Source: [Eubacterium] siraeum | GTDB lineage: Bacteria; Bacillota; Clostridia; Oscillospirales; Ruminococcaceae | Assembly: GCA_025150425.1 (NCBI GenBank) | Contig: CP102281.1 | Coordinates: forward strand, 1,674,001 to 1,738,000 | Direction of reading: 5' to 3' | Length of the DNA stretch: 64,000 bases | Shown here: piece by piece, positions 42,780 to 51,382 of the stretch | Layout: the number at the start of each line of letters is the position of its first letter | How positions within the stretch are numbered: position 1 is the stretch's first letter | Program-made: the position numbers and the translations under genes | Notes under the pieces: generated by a model | Told to the model about the DNA's origin: nothing | The model's database searches: none | Seen by the model: only the letters and a program-made list of their open reading frames with translations

Positions 42780-44099
42780 ATGAATAAAGCAAGAAACGTT
42801 ATAACAGAAAAATTCACGGCATTATTTCTTGCCGTTATAACGCTCGCTCTCGTCAGCGTAAACGCAAGTGCCGCCGAAAGCGGCGATTCTTCGACCGATG
42901 CTGTTAAAAAGCCCGAAAAGTGTTACGAGCTTGTGACAGGCGGAAACGAAGAATACTACAGCAAAATAACCATCAACAGCCGTTCCGTGCTGATAAGCGG
43001 ATGCTATAAAAACGATCCGGTCACCGACATCACCTTGCAAAACTGCGGTACTGTTTCATCAACTCTTAAGGTAAACCCGGACGGGACATTCACCTCTGTA
43101 CTTAACCCTTCCGAGCCTATAGGAAGCTCCGACCGCATCGTTATCACGCTGAAATCGGGAGCAATGCTGAGTTACCTTATAATGTATGACGATAACCGCT
43201 ACTTCCCCGACAACAAGCTCAGCGAACAGAATCAGTCGGTGCTTGAAAAAGCAGTACCTACCTCAGCAAAATCGTGGGCAGGCTACGTCACCGATGAGCT
43301 TACAGAGGAAGGTGTAAAACAGACGCTTGACGAGGTCGCCTATCTTGCCGATTATATAGCAGGCGATATAAAGGACGATTACAAAAAGCTCGAAGCGATA
43401 GCAAAATGGGTATCCGACAATATCTATTACGACCGTGACGCAAGAGAAAATTCGGTAACTCAGTCCGAGATATGTATAAAGAATGTTCTCAAAAGCCGCA
43501 AAACAGTATGCGTCGGCTATTCCGCACTTTTCAGCGCACTGTGTGAAGCACAGGGACTTTATGTTGTAAACGTAAAAGGTACGGTAACATCAGACACGGT
43601 AGATTACTCCGACCTTGCAGACGGACCGGTAAACCACGAATGGTGCGCCGCACTGATTGATGACAGATGGATATGGGTAGACTGCGTATGGAACAGCAAC
43701 CTGAAGTTTGAAAACAACGAGTTTATTTCCTTAGGAGCAAACACCGAAATGTATTTTGATATTTCACCGCTTGCCCTGTCCTTCGACCATTGCGCATATC
43801 TTGCCGAAAAGCGTTATTATTTCCGTGCCGGCGAATATTTCAGCCAACAGGACACAACCACCCCCGACAGCAGAAATGAAAGCACCCCATCGGCGGAAAC
43901 CTCCGCAGCTGCAACCAAGCCTCAGATCTATACCGCTCCCGAAAATTATACGCCCGTTACGAGCGATGTACACGCACAGGAAGACAGTCCGGACAACACA
44001 AACAGCCTAATATTGATAACAGTTCTTTCGCTGTTTGTGACTGCAGGGATTGTTATAAATGTTATCAATATAAGACAAATAAGAAAAAACAAAAAGTAA
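42780..44099 (+). CDS. Secreted transglutaminase-like protein with C-terminal membrane anchor
   Basis: 439 residues. Signal peptide (about 1-31, ending ASAAE), a beta-rich N-terminal region (about 45-125), then a transglutaminase-like core with the Cys-His-Asp triad: TVCVGYSALF, VNHEWCAAL and WIWVDCVWN. After a Thr/Ser/Pro linker comes a membrane segment (about 408-430) and a basic tail, so it is anchored to the outer face. It may act as a peptidase or cross-linker of wall or surface proteins. There is no clear ribosome site; coupling to the gene 9 bp upstream is likely. Confidence 0.85.
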   Translation: MNKARNVITEKFTALFLAVITLALVSVNASAAESGDSSTDAVKKPEKCYELVTGGNEEYYSKITINSRSVLISGCYKNDPVTDITLQNCGTVSSTLKVNPDGTFTSVLNPSEPIGSSDRIVITLKSGAMLSYLIMYDDNRYFPDNKLSEQNQSVLEKAVPTSAKSWAGYVTDELTEEGVKQTLDEVAYLADYIAGDIKDDYKKLEAIAKWVSDNIYYDRDARENSVTQSEICIKNVLKSRKTVCVGYSALFSALCEAQGLYVVNVKGTVTSDTVDYSDLADGPVNHEWCAALIDDRWIWVDCVWNSNLKFENNEFISLGANTEMYFDISPLALSFDHCAYLAEKRYYFRAGEYFSQQDTTTPDSRNESTPSAETSAAATKPQIYTAPENYTPVTSDVHAQEDSPDNTNSLILITVLSLFVTAGIVINVINIRQIRKNKK

Positions 44100-44115
44100 C
44101 CGAAAGGAAAACACC

Positions 44116-44994
44116 ATGAAAGTAAGACTCACAATCGCTTCTCTTATTGCCACACTCTGCCTTGCGGGCTGTTCTTCGGCAAACACATCATCTTTAGCGT
44201 CACAGCCGGATGAAAGTTCAACATCGGTAACCGCATCTGCTTCCGATGAAAGCAGATCTTCCGCCGGGCAAACCGGACAGGATACCTCCGCAGCCGACAG
44301 CTCAGAAGCCGTTTCTTCATCGGACAGCGAAAGCTCAGATGTTAAACGTATAGATTATGAGCTTGACACGTCAAAGCCGACAATAGCGATAACATTCGAT
44401 GACGGACCTAATGCCACCACAACTATGGAAGTGCTTGACATACTTGAAAAATATCAGGTCAGAGCTTCTTTCTTCCTTATCGGAACAAATATAAACGATG
44501 AATCTGCAAAGTCGGTAAAACGTGCATTCGACCTCGGCTGTGACATTGAAAACCACTCTAAAACACACAGCTATATGGATAAAATGACTGCCGATGAAAT
44601 AAAGGATGAGGTCGCTTATGTAAACGACAAGGTAAAAGAAATCACAGGTACGACTCCAAAGTTCTTCCGTCCGCCCTACATAGCCGTAAACGATACAATG
44701 TATGAGAACATTGATATGACATTTATAAGCGGTAACGGCTGTAACGACTGGGATGACAAAGTAACAGCAGAATACAGAGCAAAATATCTTGAAAAGAAAG
44801 CCGCTGACGGCGTAATTTTCCTGCTCCACGATGCAGAGGGCAACTCAAAGACTGTCGAAGCGCTTGATAAAGCGATCCCGATACTTCTTGAAAAGGGCTT
44901 CCAGTTTGCAACTATAAGCGAATTATTTGAGCTTAAAGGAATAGAGATAAGCGGAACAGATACAAATATTTATTCCGAGCTAATCGCAGGATAA
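44116..44994 (+). CDS. Polysaccharide deacetylase lipoprotein
   Basis: 292-residue NodB-homology (CE4) deacetylase, acting on N-acetylated wall sugars or on xylan. Lipobox LAGC near residue 18, a Ser-rich linker to about residue 75, then the five CE4 motifs: TFDDGPN, ENHSKTHS, RPPY, a tryptophan-containing motif (NGCNDWDD) and FLLHD. GAAAGGA precedes the ATG. It is 16 bp downstream of the transglutaminase-like gene. Confidence 0.92.
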   Translation: MKVRLTIASLIATLCLAGCSSANTSSLASQPDESSTSVTASASDESRSSAGQTGQDTSAADSSEAVSSSDSESSDVKRIDYELDTSKPTIAITFDDGPNATTTMEVLDILEKYQVRASFFLIGTNINDESAKSVKRAFDLGCDIENHSKTHSYMDKMTADEIKDEVAYVNDKVKEITGTTPKFFRPPYIAVNDTMYENIDMTFISGNGCNDWDDKVTAEYRAKYLEKKAADGVIFLLHDAEGNSKTVEALDKAIPILLEKGFQFATISELFELKGIEISGTDTNIYSELIAG

Positions 44995-45002
44995 CAACAT
45001 CG

Positions 45003-45020
45003 ATAAGGCTTCAGCCTTAT
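45003..45020 (+). other. Small hairpin between the deacetylase and cyclophilin genes
   Basis: ATAAGGC-TTCA-GCCTTAT, a 7-bp perfect stem without a T-run. It may slow or process the transcript rather than end it. Confidence 0.45.
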
Positions 45021-45061
45021 TGACATACAGAAAACACAAAATACGAAAGGAATTCAGACCA

Positions 45062-45535
45062 ATGGTAGTTATCGAAATGGAAAACGGCAAAAAGATAAAG
45101 ATAGAGCTTTATCCCGAAATTGCACCTATCACCTGTGCAAACTTTGAAAAGCTCGTTAAAGAGGGCTTTTATGACGGGCTTATCTTCCACCGTGTAATCA
45201 GCGGCTTTATGATTCAGGGCGGCGATCCCGAAGGCACAGGAATGGGCGGCGCTAAGGAAAACATCAAGGGCGAATTTGCTCAGAACGGCGTAAAGAACGA
45301 TTTAAAGCACACAAGAGGCGTTATCTCTATGGCTCGTTCGATGATGCCCGACAGCGCAAGCTCGCAGTTCTTTATAATGCACAAGGACGCCCCTCATCTC
45401 GACGGAAGCTATGCCGCTTTCGGCAAGGTAGTTGACGGTATGGACGCAGTTGACGAAATCGCAGATACCGAGGTTGACTGGAACGACAAGCCCACAACTC
45501 CTCAGGTTATGAAGAGAGTTTATATTGAAGACTAA
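45062..45535 (+). CDS. Cyclophilin-type peptidyl-prolyl isomerase
   Basis: 157-residue cytoplasmic cyclophilin: LYPEIAPITCANFEKL, FHRVISGFMIQGGDP (catalytic Arg), SSQFFIMHKDAPHLDG and AAFGKVVDGMD. The ATG at 45062 follows AAAGGA by ten bases; an upstream reading from 45020 lies in the hairpin region. It ends at a terminator. Confidence 0.94.
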   Translation: MVVIEMENGKKIKIELYPEIAPITCANFEKLVKEGFYDGLIFHRVISGFMIQGGDPEGTGMGGAKENIKGEFAQNGVKNDLKHTRGVISMARSMMPDSASSQFFIMHKDAPHLDGSYAAFGKVVDGMDAVDEIADTEVDWNDKPTTPQVMKRVYIED

Positions 45536-45564
45536 CGGCGTTTAAACCACGCAAGGTTTACAGC

Positions 45565-45593
45565 ACAGGCTTCTGTATTAAGCAGAGGCCTGT
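45565..45593 (+). terminator. Terminator after the cyclophilin gene
   Basis: ACAGGCTTCTG / CAGAGGCCTGT, 11-bp stem with one G-U pair, then ATTTATT. Confidence 0.8.
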
Positions 45594-45633
45594 ATTTATT
45601 ATAAAAAGTTTTTTATAAATTTTCTCAAAAGCG

Positions 45634-45666
45634 TGACCTTTATAAAAATATCCTGTCTTTATAGGT
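45634..45666 (+). promoter_or_regulatory. Likely ECF-type promoter of the sigma gene
   Basis: TGACCTTT (45634-45641) and TGTCTTTATA (45654-45663), 16 bp between TGACC and GTC. This fits the ECF -35/-10 pattern and suggests autoregulation by the sigma factor that follows. Confidence 0.55.
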
Positions 45667-45696
45667 GAACAGGCTGTTTAATAAAAATTAAAGGGA

Positions 45697-46266
45697 GTGA
45701 GAAATACGGAAGACAGCAGGATTATAGAATTATTCTTTGCAAGAGATGAAAAAGCAATATCCGAAACCCACGGCAAATACGGCAGATACTGTTACTCTAT
45801 CGCCTACAACATACTTGCCGTGAATGAGGACTGCGAGGAGTGCGTAAACGATACGCTGATGAAGGCGTGGAATGCAATTCCGCCGCAGAAGCCGAAAAAG
45901 CTGTCGGCATTTCTCGGCAGGATAACACGCAACCTTTCGCTTAACAGATTCTTTGAGAAAACAGCAGATAAAAGAGGTTCGGGACAGACAGCCGCCGTTC
46001 TTGATGAGCTGGCTGAATGTGTGTCGTCCGGTGTTACTACGGAAGATATTTCCGACAACAACACGCTAAGGCACGCCCTCAACGATTTTCTCATCTGCCT
46101 TGAACCCGAAAAACGTATTATCTTTATGCAGAGATACTGGTATATGATGTCGGTAAAGGCGATAGCCGCCGAACATTCATCTACCGAAAGCCGCATAAAA
46201 ATGATACTTCTCAGAACCCGAAGTGAGCTTAAGGAACATCTTATAAAGGAGGGCATAACGCTATGA
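45697..46266 (+). CDS. ECF-family RNA polymerase sigma factor
   Basis: About 189 residues with region 2 (ETHGKYGRYCYSIAYNIL ... ECVNDTLMKAWN) and region 4 (EKRIIFMQRYWYMMSVKAIA). It likely directs a stress or wall response under control of the membrane protein encoded next. The start is uncertain: the GTG at 45697 lies inside the AAGGGAGTG ribosome site, and the only other in-frame codons at normal spacing are AAT/ACG, so a non-standard start is possible. The end overlaps the next gene as ATGA. Confidence 0.88.
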   Translation: MRNTEDSRIIELFFARDEKAISETHGKYGRYCYSIAYNILAVNEDCEECVNDTLMKAWNAIPPQKPKKLSAFLGRITRNLSLNRFFEKTADKRGSGQTAAVLDELAECVSSGVTTEDISDNNTLRHALNDFLICLEPEKRIIFMQRYWYMMSVKAIAAEHSSTESRIKMILLRTRSELKEHLIKEGITL

Positions 46267-47654
46267 AAGAAAAACGCTTACTGAATGAACTGGGCAATGT
46301 AAACGATGATTTCATCGAACAAGCAAAGCCGAAAACAAAAAACAACAGAAAAAAGCTGTACGCTGTTATCGGCTCGGTGGCGACTGCGGCGGCAGTGTTT
46401 GCGGTAGTATTCGCTCTCAGCAACCACATTCCCGGCAATGATACCATTCCGACCGGCTCATCAAACGCTGTGGAAGAAATATCTTCCAACGAAATAGTCG
46501 AAATACCGCTTACATTTGAAGAAGTAAAAATGCCGCCGCTCAGCACTCATTCGAGCGGAGGCGGAGATGAACTCGGCAACTTTTACGGAATTTCCGAAGC
46601 CAAATTCGGCTTGATACCTCTTGAATTAGATCGTCTGATAGAAGAAAGCTGTCCGGAGGGCACATTAGAGGATTATTATAAGTGGTCGGAAGAATACGAA
46701 AAACAGCATTATAATTTAGACAAAATACCACCTATAAACATTGAAGAAGCCCCATTTTTCCCGAACATAGTCAGGAAATATTCATTAGACCATGATACAA
46801 TAGTCGAAATGCTAAAAAAGCGTAATGACGTTTATAAACAACAGGCGGCAGACAACAATTCAGGCAATGAATACTCTGAGTACATTTACACAGATGAAGA
46901 GATAGAAGCTATAGCCTCCGGTGATGTACAAAAATGCTATGATTTAGTCACATTCACAAAATCGATTCGTAAAGGTAATTTCATCTATACTCCGGCATAC
47001 ATCTATACGGCGACTATGGAAGAAATCGAAGCCGCAGGTATAACTGCGCAGGAGCTCGCCGACAGAGCATTTTATTTCACAACATTTTCGTTAAGCGGCG
47101 AACAGCTCACGGCTTTTCAGAATAAGCTTCTTACCTATATTGCAAAATCGGCACAGGACGACAAATTCAGCGGTACTTATATTATTCCGTATGAAGCTAC
47201 TCTTTCAGTGCCAAAGCGCATAGGAAACGCTGAATTTATAAAGGAAAACGTTACGGATATAAACGAAACCAACAACCCCGAACGCTCTGAGTTAGAAGCG
47301 TCATATGTATTGATTTGTTACAGATCTGACAGCTCCGATGACGGTCTTGCATATGATGTCTTCTCAAAATTGCCAAGTAATCCCTATGCAATATTTGATT
47401 ACTGGAAAAAGAAAAACAATATCGGCGATGACGTAAAGCTAATAAAATGCAGTATCACCGACAACAGCAAGGAGGAGATTACCGAAAGCACCGCAACCTA
47501 CACTCCCGCAACCAAACGTATAGTTGAAATCACCGTTTCAAAGGATATTGAAAACTACTACGATAAATCAAAAACACTGCTTCTCCATACCCTTGAAGAA
47601 ACTTTCAAAAGCAGCTTTAATTTCTGCGATGAATATCAACTTATAATCAAATAA
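46263..47654 (+). CDS. Membrane protein, probable anti-sigma partner of the ECF factor
   Basis: 463 residues. A short basic cytoplasmic N-terminus (about 1-32), one membrane segment (about 33-52), then a large extracellular region with no motif I recognise. Position and topology are those of an anti-sigma or signal-sensing partner: it overlaps the sigma gene by 4 bp. The N-terminal part is very short for a sigma-binding domain, so the role is inferred from context. It ends at a 16-bp-stem terminator. Confidence 0.7.
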   Translation: MKEKRLLNELGNVNDDFIEQAKPKTKNNRKKLYAVIGSVATAAAVFAVVFALSNHIPGNDTIPTGSSNAVEEISSNEIVEIPLTFEEVKMPPLSTHSSGGGDELGNFYGISEAKFGLIPLELDRLIEESCPEGTLEDYYKWSEEYEKQHYNLDKIPPINIEEAPFFPNIVRKYSLDHDTIVEMLKKRNDVYKQQAADNNSGNEYSEYIYTDEEIEAIASGDVQKCYDLVTFTKSIRKGNFIYTPAYIYTATMEEIEAAGITAQELADRAFYFTTFSLSGEQLTAFQNKLLTYIAKSAQDDKFSGTYIIPYEATLSVPKRIGNAEFIKENVTDINETNNPERSELEASYVLICYRSDSSDDGLAYDVFSKLPSNPYAIFDYWKKKNNIGDDVKLIKCSITDNSKEEITESTATYTPATKRIVEITVSKDIENYYDKSKTLLLHTLEETFKSSFNFCDEYQLIIK

Positions 47655-47658
47655 AAAG

Positions 47659-47694
47659 AAAACGCTGTAAACCACCGCTGGTTTACAGCGTTTT
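47659..47694. terminator. Bidirectional terminator between convergent genes
   Basis: AAAACGCTGTAAACCA / TGGTTTACAGCGTTTT, a perfect 16-bp stem with a 4-base loop. It serves the anti-sigma-like gene (+) and the small secreted-peptide gene (-), whose stop codon overlaps it. Confidence 0.92.
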
Positions 47695-47854
47695 ATGTTT
47701 CTCCGCCGTCTGATCCGATGTAATTTCCGAGCATAGCCGCATAGACATTATCGCCAACTCCCCATTCTGACGCAAGCGTCTGAATCGGCAGAGCGACTAA
47801 TGTCATAACTGCCGCAAGGAAAAGTCCGGTCAGCTTTTTGAATTTGTTTTTCAT
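47693..47854 (-). CDS. Small secreted peptide, 53 residues
   Basis: A signal peptide (MKNKFKKLTGLFLAAVMTLV, then ALPIQTLAS) followed by only about 25 residues (EWGVGDNVYAAMLGNYIGSD then GGET). The ATG at 47854 has GAAAGGA upstream. It may be a real small secreted peptide or the 5' remnant of a larger secreted protein, cut near a terminator. No family recognised. Confidence 0.5.
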   Translation of the reverse strand: MKNKFKKLTGLFLAAVMTLVALPIQTLASEWGVGDNVYAAMLGNYIGSDGGET

Positions 47855-47898
47855 ACTGATTTCCTTTCTTGTTTGATTTTTTTGAAAATATATATAAA

Positions 47899-47928
47899 AA
47901 AGCAGTCCTACGGGTTGCGGACTGCTTT
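47899..47928 (-). terminator. Hairpin upstream of the small-peptide gene
   Basis: AAAGCAGTCC / GGACTGCTTT, 10-bp perfect stem, followed on the minus strand by a T-rich stretch. It is the second of two terminator-like hairpins after the SH3-like lipoprotein gene. Confidence 0.65.
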
Positions 47929-47963
47929 GGATTTTCATATTCAGTTAACTTTCAGAAAAAGAA

Positions 47964-47991
47964 AAAGAGCCTTGAAAAATCAAAGCTCTTT
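47964..47991 (-). terminator. Terminator after the SH3-like lipoprotein gene
   Basis: AAAGAGC / GCTCTTT stem with an inner TTG/CAA pair and one mismatch, then T-rich on the minus strand. Confidence 0.7.
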
Positions 47992-48008
47992 AAATATATA
48001 TTCAGTTG

Positions 48009-48986
48009 TCACTGACGTGACGGTCCTCCTCTCAAGAAGTATATTGCATATCCTTCTATACTGTTACCGTTCTCGTCTTTCTTTAAATCCGGTATGGTTT
48101 CTATATATACATTGAAGTAGTATCCTGGCTTCATATATCCACCTGTATAACTCGATTCTGCTTCTTCGGATACTCTCATACGAATAACATTGGGATTTAC
48201 GTCTTTCCAAATAACAAGAGGAGCAAACCAAGAACTTTCGTCCTTGATTATATCTTCTGCAAGTATCAGTCCATAATTATTGACTGCATCATCTATAATG
48301 ACCTGTCGGATTGCTTCAAGGTCAAACGGATACTCATATATGGACTTCGGCTTGCTTTCCTGTTTCTTCGTTGTTGTCTGTGAAGGCTTAGGTGCTTCAG
48401 CTTTCTTTGTGGTTGTTGTAGTCTGTATAACAATCTTGCTGTCGCTCAGATAGTCACCGTGTATAAAGCTACCGTCAGAAAGTTTGAAGTAGCCTGTATC
48501 GGTCTTAGCAGTTACCGTGACCTTATCGTTCACGTTGTACAGCTTTACCGTTTCAGCGCCGAGTACGGCTTTCTTACGGCTGTAGCAGTCGGTATTGACA
48601 TACTTAGTACCGCTTGCCTTTGTTTCTGTCCATTCGGGAGCGGGCTTTGTAGTAGCGGCGGTTGTTGTCGTTGCCGGCTTTGGCTTTGCCGTTGTTACCG
48701 CTTTTGTGGTGGTAGTGGTAGTTTCAGCACTTTTTGTTTCCTGTGGCTTTGTGGTGGTCACTGCTGTGATAGCTGTAGTCTGAGCAGTAGTTGTTTCTGC
48801 TTTCGGCTCGTCAATCCTATCTATCACTGTTCCCGTTATTGCCGGAGCGGTAGTTGTGGTAACTGCCGTTTCGGGTGCAGAGGACGTTGCGGAGCTGTTC
48901 GCACTGCCTGCCGTGCAAGCACTGGTCAGTATTACGCTGATAAGGGTTATTGTTGCGAGTATGGTGTGGGTACGTTTACGTTTCAT
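48009..48986 (-). CDS. Lipoprotein with long Thr-rich linker, SH3-like domain and C-terminal domain
   Basis: 325 residues. Lipobox LTSAC (Cys24), a Thr/Ala/Lys-rich linker (about 30-125), an SH3-like domain (about 130-188: YVNTDCYSRKKAVLGAE ... AKTDTGYFKL ... FIHGDYLSDSK), a second Thr/Lys linker, and a C-terminal domain of about 110 residues that I do not recognise. The SH3-like domain matches the protein at 42315-42770 closely. The ATG follows AAGGAGG. Probably bound to the outer face of the membrane, reaching into the wall. Confidence 0.8.
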   Translation of the reverse strand: MKRKRTHTILATITLISVILTSACTAGSANSSATSSAPETAVTTTTAPAITGTVIDRIDEPKAETTTAQTTAITAVTTTKPQETKSAETTTTTTKAVTTAKPKPATTTTAATTKPAPEWTETKASGTKYVNTDCYSRKKAVLGAETVKLYNVNDKVTVTAKTDTGYFKLSDGSFIHGDYLSDSKIVIQTTTTTKKAEAPKPSQTTTKKQESKPKSIYEYPFDLEAIRQVIIDDAVNNYGLILAEDIIKDESSWFAPLVIWKDVNPNVIRMRVSEEAESSYTGGYMKPGYYFNVYIETIPDLKKDENGNSIEGYAIYFLRGGPSRQ

Positions 48987-49021
48987 TTTGGGGTCCTCCT
49001 TTGTGGGATTTGGTCTGTTTC

Positions 49022-49825
49022 TTACTTGCCGAGAGCCTGCTTTATCTGTTCTTCAGATAAGCCCATAGCTTTGAGGTTGGCGAGGATTTCAGCTTCTTTT
49101 CTTCTTTCGCCTTCAGCTATTGCAAAGGATTTTTCGGTTGCCTCAATATGCAGTGCCTTTTCACGCATTTCGGCAAGTTCTCTTGTCTTTTCGTCTGCAC
49201 TCATCTTGTGCAGTACAACTACTGCGTCCTGTATGGACTTTACACCTGTCTGCTGTAACATATCAAGTTCATCCTCCGTTTCTGCATTTATAAGTCTGAG
49301 CCATAGTTCCTGCTTGTTGTTCTTGTCAAAATTCTTTCCGATTTTCTTCAACTCAAAGTAATGAGCGATGAAGTTATCAGTAAGAACAGAATTGTGCTTA
49401 TCTTCCCTCATTCTGAATGAAGAATGAAAATCCGTCCATTCATCGAACAGAATGAAATTCAATACATTGATTGAAATACACTGATTGAGTTTTCCGTAGC
49501 CATCACCGCTTTTAAGCTGATTGCCGTACAACTTTGAAAGGTAGTACATTGAACGATCCTTGTAATCGCCCTCGTCTTTAATCTGCATTTCAACATTGAT
49601 AAGCCTGTTACCGTCAACCGTCATCTTTATGTCCATACGGCTGTATTTTTCTATAATGTTCTCCGGCATTATCTCGGAGTTCAGTACGATTATGTTGTTT
49701 ATCGACTCATACGGTATTTCGAGTATGTCCGAGAGAAACGCCTGTAAAATATGCTGATTTCCCTCGTCCGTGAACAACTTCTTGAATATTATATCCAGCT
49801 TTGCCTTTACTATATTTCTTGCCAT
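49022..49825 (-). CDS. Rpn/YhgA-like PD-(D/E)XK nuclease family protein
   Basis: 267 residues of the PDDEXK_2 / Rpn (recombination-promoting nuclease, formerly 'transposase') family: LDIIFKKLFTDEGN at the N-terminus, the nuclease core with MDIKMTVDGNRLINVEMQ (Asp, Glu-x-Gln) and DYKDRSMYYLSKLY, then a charged coiled C-terminus ending MGLSEEQIKQALGK, typical of these proteins. The ATG at 49825 matches the family start; a reading from 49885 adds unrelated residues. Many genomes carry several copies; the biological role is poorly known. It lies 36 bp before the SH3-like lipoprotein gene in the same direction. Confidence 0.85.
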   Translation of the reverse strand: MARNIVKAKLDIIFKKLFTDEGNQHILQAFLSDILEIPYESINNIIVLNSEIMPENIIEKYSRMDIKMTVDGNRLINVEMQIKDEGDYKDRSMYYLSKLYGNQLKSGDGYGKLNQCISINVLNFILFDEWTDFHSSFRMREDKHNSVLTDNFIAHYFELKKIGKNFDKNNKQELWLRLINAETEDELDMLQQTGVKSIQDAVVVLHKMSADEKTRELAEMREKALHIEATEKSFAIAEGERRKEAEILANLKAMGLSEEQIKQALGK

Positions 49826-49903
49826 TCGATTCGACACTATTTCTTCAAGTATATTGTAGCATAAAAACTGACAAAAGTCCAGCACTTACCAAAATATACA
49901 AAA

Positions 49904-49930
49904 ACCGCCCCGTGAAAAACACAGGGCGGT
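49904..49930 (-). terminator. Terminator after apgM
   Basis: ACCGCCC / GGGCGGT stem with a 13-base loop, followed on the minus strand by TTTTT. Confidence 0.85.
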
Positions 49931-49954
49931 AAAATATTCATTTAGTATTATCTA

Positions 49955-51157
49955 TCAGTCAGCCAAGAAACTGCTCATAAGGGTATGACCCTCAGCAATA
50001 TAATCGCCCGTCTTAGCCGCACTCTCCTCGCAGAAGCAATCAACACCGTCCAGCTTCTTTCTGCTGTCATAGATCATGAACGGCACAGGAGCGTTTGTAT
50101 GTGTTCTCAGTTCAAGCGGTGTGGGATGGTCGGGGCAGATAAGAATTTTTATATCCTCGTCCTTGAATTCGTCAAGCAGCTTGCCGAGTATCTTTTCGTC
50201 AATAAGGCTTATTGCCTTTACCTTATTGTCAACCTCATTACGATGACCGCATTCATCGGGAGCTTCAACATGGATATATACAAAATCCTTGCCGCTCTTC
50301 AGTGCGTCAACAGCCGCCTGAGCCTTGCCGTCAAAGTTTGTATCTATGTAGCCTGTTGCACCGTCAACCTTGATAACGTCCATTCCTGTGAACTTGCCGA
50401 TACCCCTGAGCAGATCGACCGCAGAAATCATAGCGGCGCTCTTTCCGTACTTTTCGGCAAAAGGAGTAAGCTCCTTGCGAACGCCCTCGCCCCAGAACCA
50501 TATGCTGTTTGCAGGACGAAGACCTCTTTCGATTCTCTTTAGGTTTACAGGATGATCCTTCAGCAGATCATAACTCTTCTTCATCATCTCAATAAGCACC
50601 TTGCCGTTTTCGTTTACTCCGAGATGCGTCTTTATCGGCTTGCCTGTTATATCGTGGGGAGGAGTCAGCGTGCCTATATCGGTCGTACCGTGATCCCATA
50701 TCAGACAATGACGGTAGCTTACACCGCTGTAGAATCTGAATTCATCCGTACCGAGCTTTTCGTCAATGAACTTTATAAGCTCTGCGGCTTCTTCTGTAGA
50801 TATATCATCGGCACAGTAGTCGAGTATTGTCTTATCCTCGTAAACCGGCTCGTCCGACAGCGTTACAAGATTCGTTCTGAAAGAAACGTCCGTAGGCTTC
50901 ATATCAATGCCTATACTTCCTGCCTCTAAAGGACTTCTGCCCGAATAATATATTGCAGGATCATAACCGAGTACGGAAAGATTCGCAACGTCACTGCCGG
51001 GCTTCAGGTTGTCCTCGACCGTCTTTACAAGACCTACTCTTGATACCTTTGCAAGCTTGTCCATATTAGGCTTGTGTGCAACACTCATAGGTGTTCCGCC
51101 TATATCCTCACGGGGAAGATCGGCCATACCGTCGCAAAGTAATACTGCGTATTTCAT
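49955..51157 (-). CDS. apgM: Cofactor-independent phosphoglycerate mutase, archaeal type
   Basis: Interconverts 3- and 2-phosphoglycerate in glycolysis. About 400 residues: metal-binding CDGMADLP at the N-terminus, DVANLSVLGYDP (with catalytic Ser), SPLEAGSIGI, EAPDECGHRN and the C-terminal CPDHPTPLELRTH metal site. The ATG at 51157 follows AAAGGGA; an upstream ATG at 51181 is less likely. Confidence 0.94.
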   Translation of the reverse strand: MKYAVLLCDGMADLPREDIGGTPMSVAHKPNMDKLAKVSRVGLVKTVEDNLKPGSDVANLSVLGYDPAIYYSGRSPLEAGSIGIDMKPTDVSFRTNLVTLSDEPVYEDKTILDYCADDISTEEAAELIKFIDEKLGTDEFRFYSGVSYRHCLIWDHGTTDIGTLTPPHDITGKPIKTHLGVNENGKVLIEMMKKSYDLLKDHPVNLKRIERGLRPANSIWFWGEGVRKELTPFAEKYGKSAAMISAVDLLRGIGKFTGMDVIKVDGATGYIDTNFDGKAQAAVDALKSGKDFVYIHVEAPDECGHRNEVDNKVKAISLIDEKILGKLLDEFKDEDIKILICPDHPTPLELRTHTNAPVPFMIYDSRKKLDGVDCFCEESAAKTGDYIAEGHTLMSSFLAD

Positions 51158-51239
51158 TTTTTTGTTATCCCTTTCTTGCATAAAAAATCCGACCGAAAAT
51201 ACGGCTGAAAAAACCGCTTTTTCCTGTCTTATCTATTAA

Positions 51240-51268
51240 AGTATAGCACAATGTCTGCAATAAATCAA
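51240..51268 (-). promoter_or_regulatory. Sigma-A promoter of apgM
   Basis: Minus strand TTGATT (51263-51268), 17 bp, TATACT (51240-51245). Confidence 0.75.
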
Positions 51269-51382
51269 TATAAAAATTGCAAAGCGACTTGTTTTTGCTT
51301 TATCTTGCCGTATCGGTAAGCAGAATTTTACACGGATATTTTCCGACATAAAATCAAAAATATCATCAAGGACGGTGATATT

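Noticed and set aside
48459-49361. A 300-codon open frame on the plus strand rich in Cys, Ser and Gly
   Set aside because: It is the antisense of the Thr-rich linker of the SH3-like lipoprotein and of the Rpn-type gene; the composition is explained by the repeat codons.
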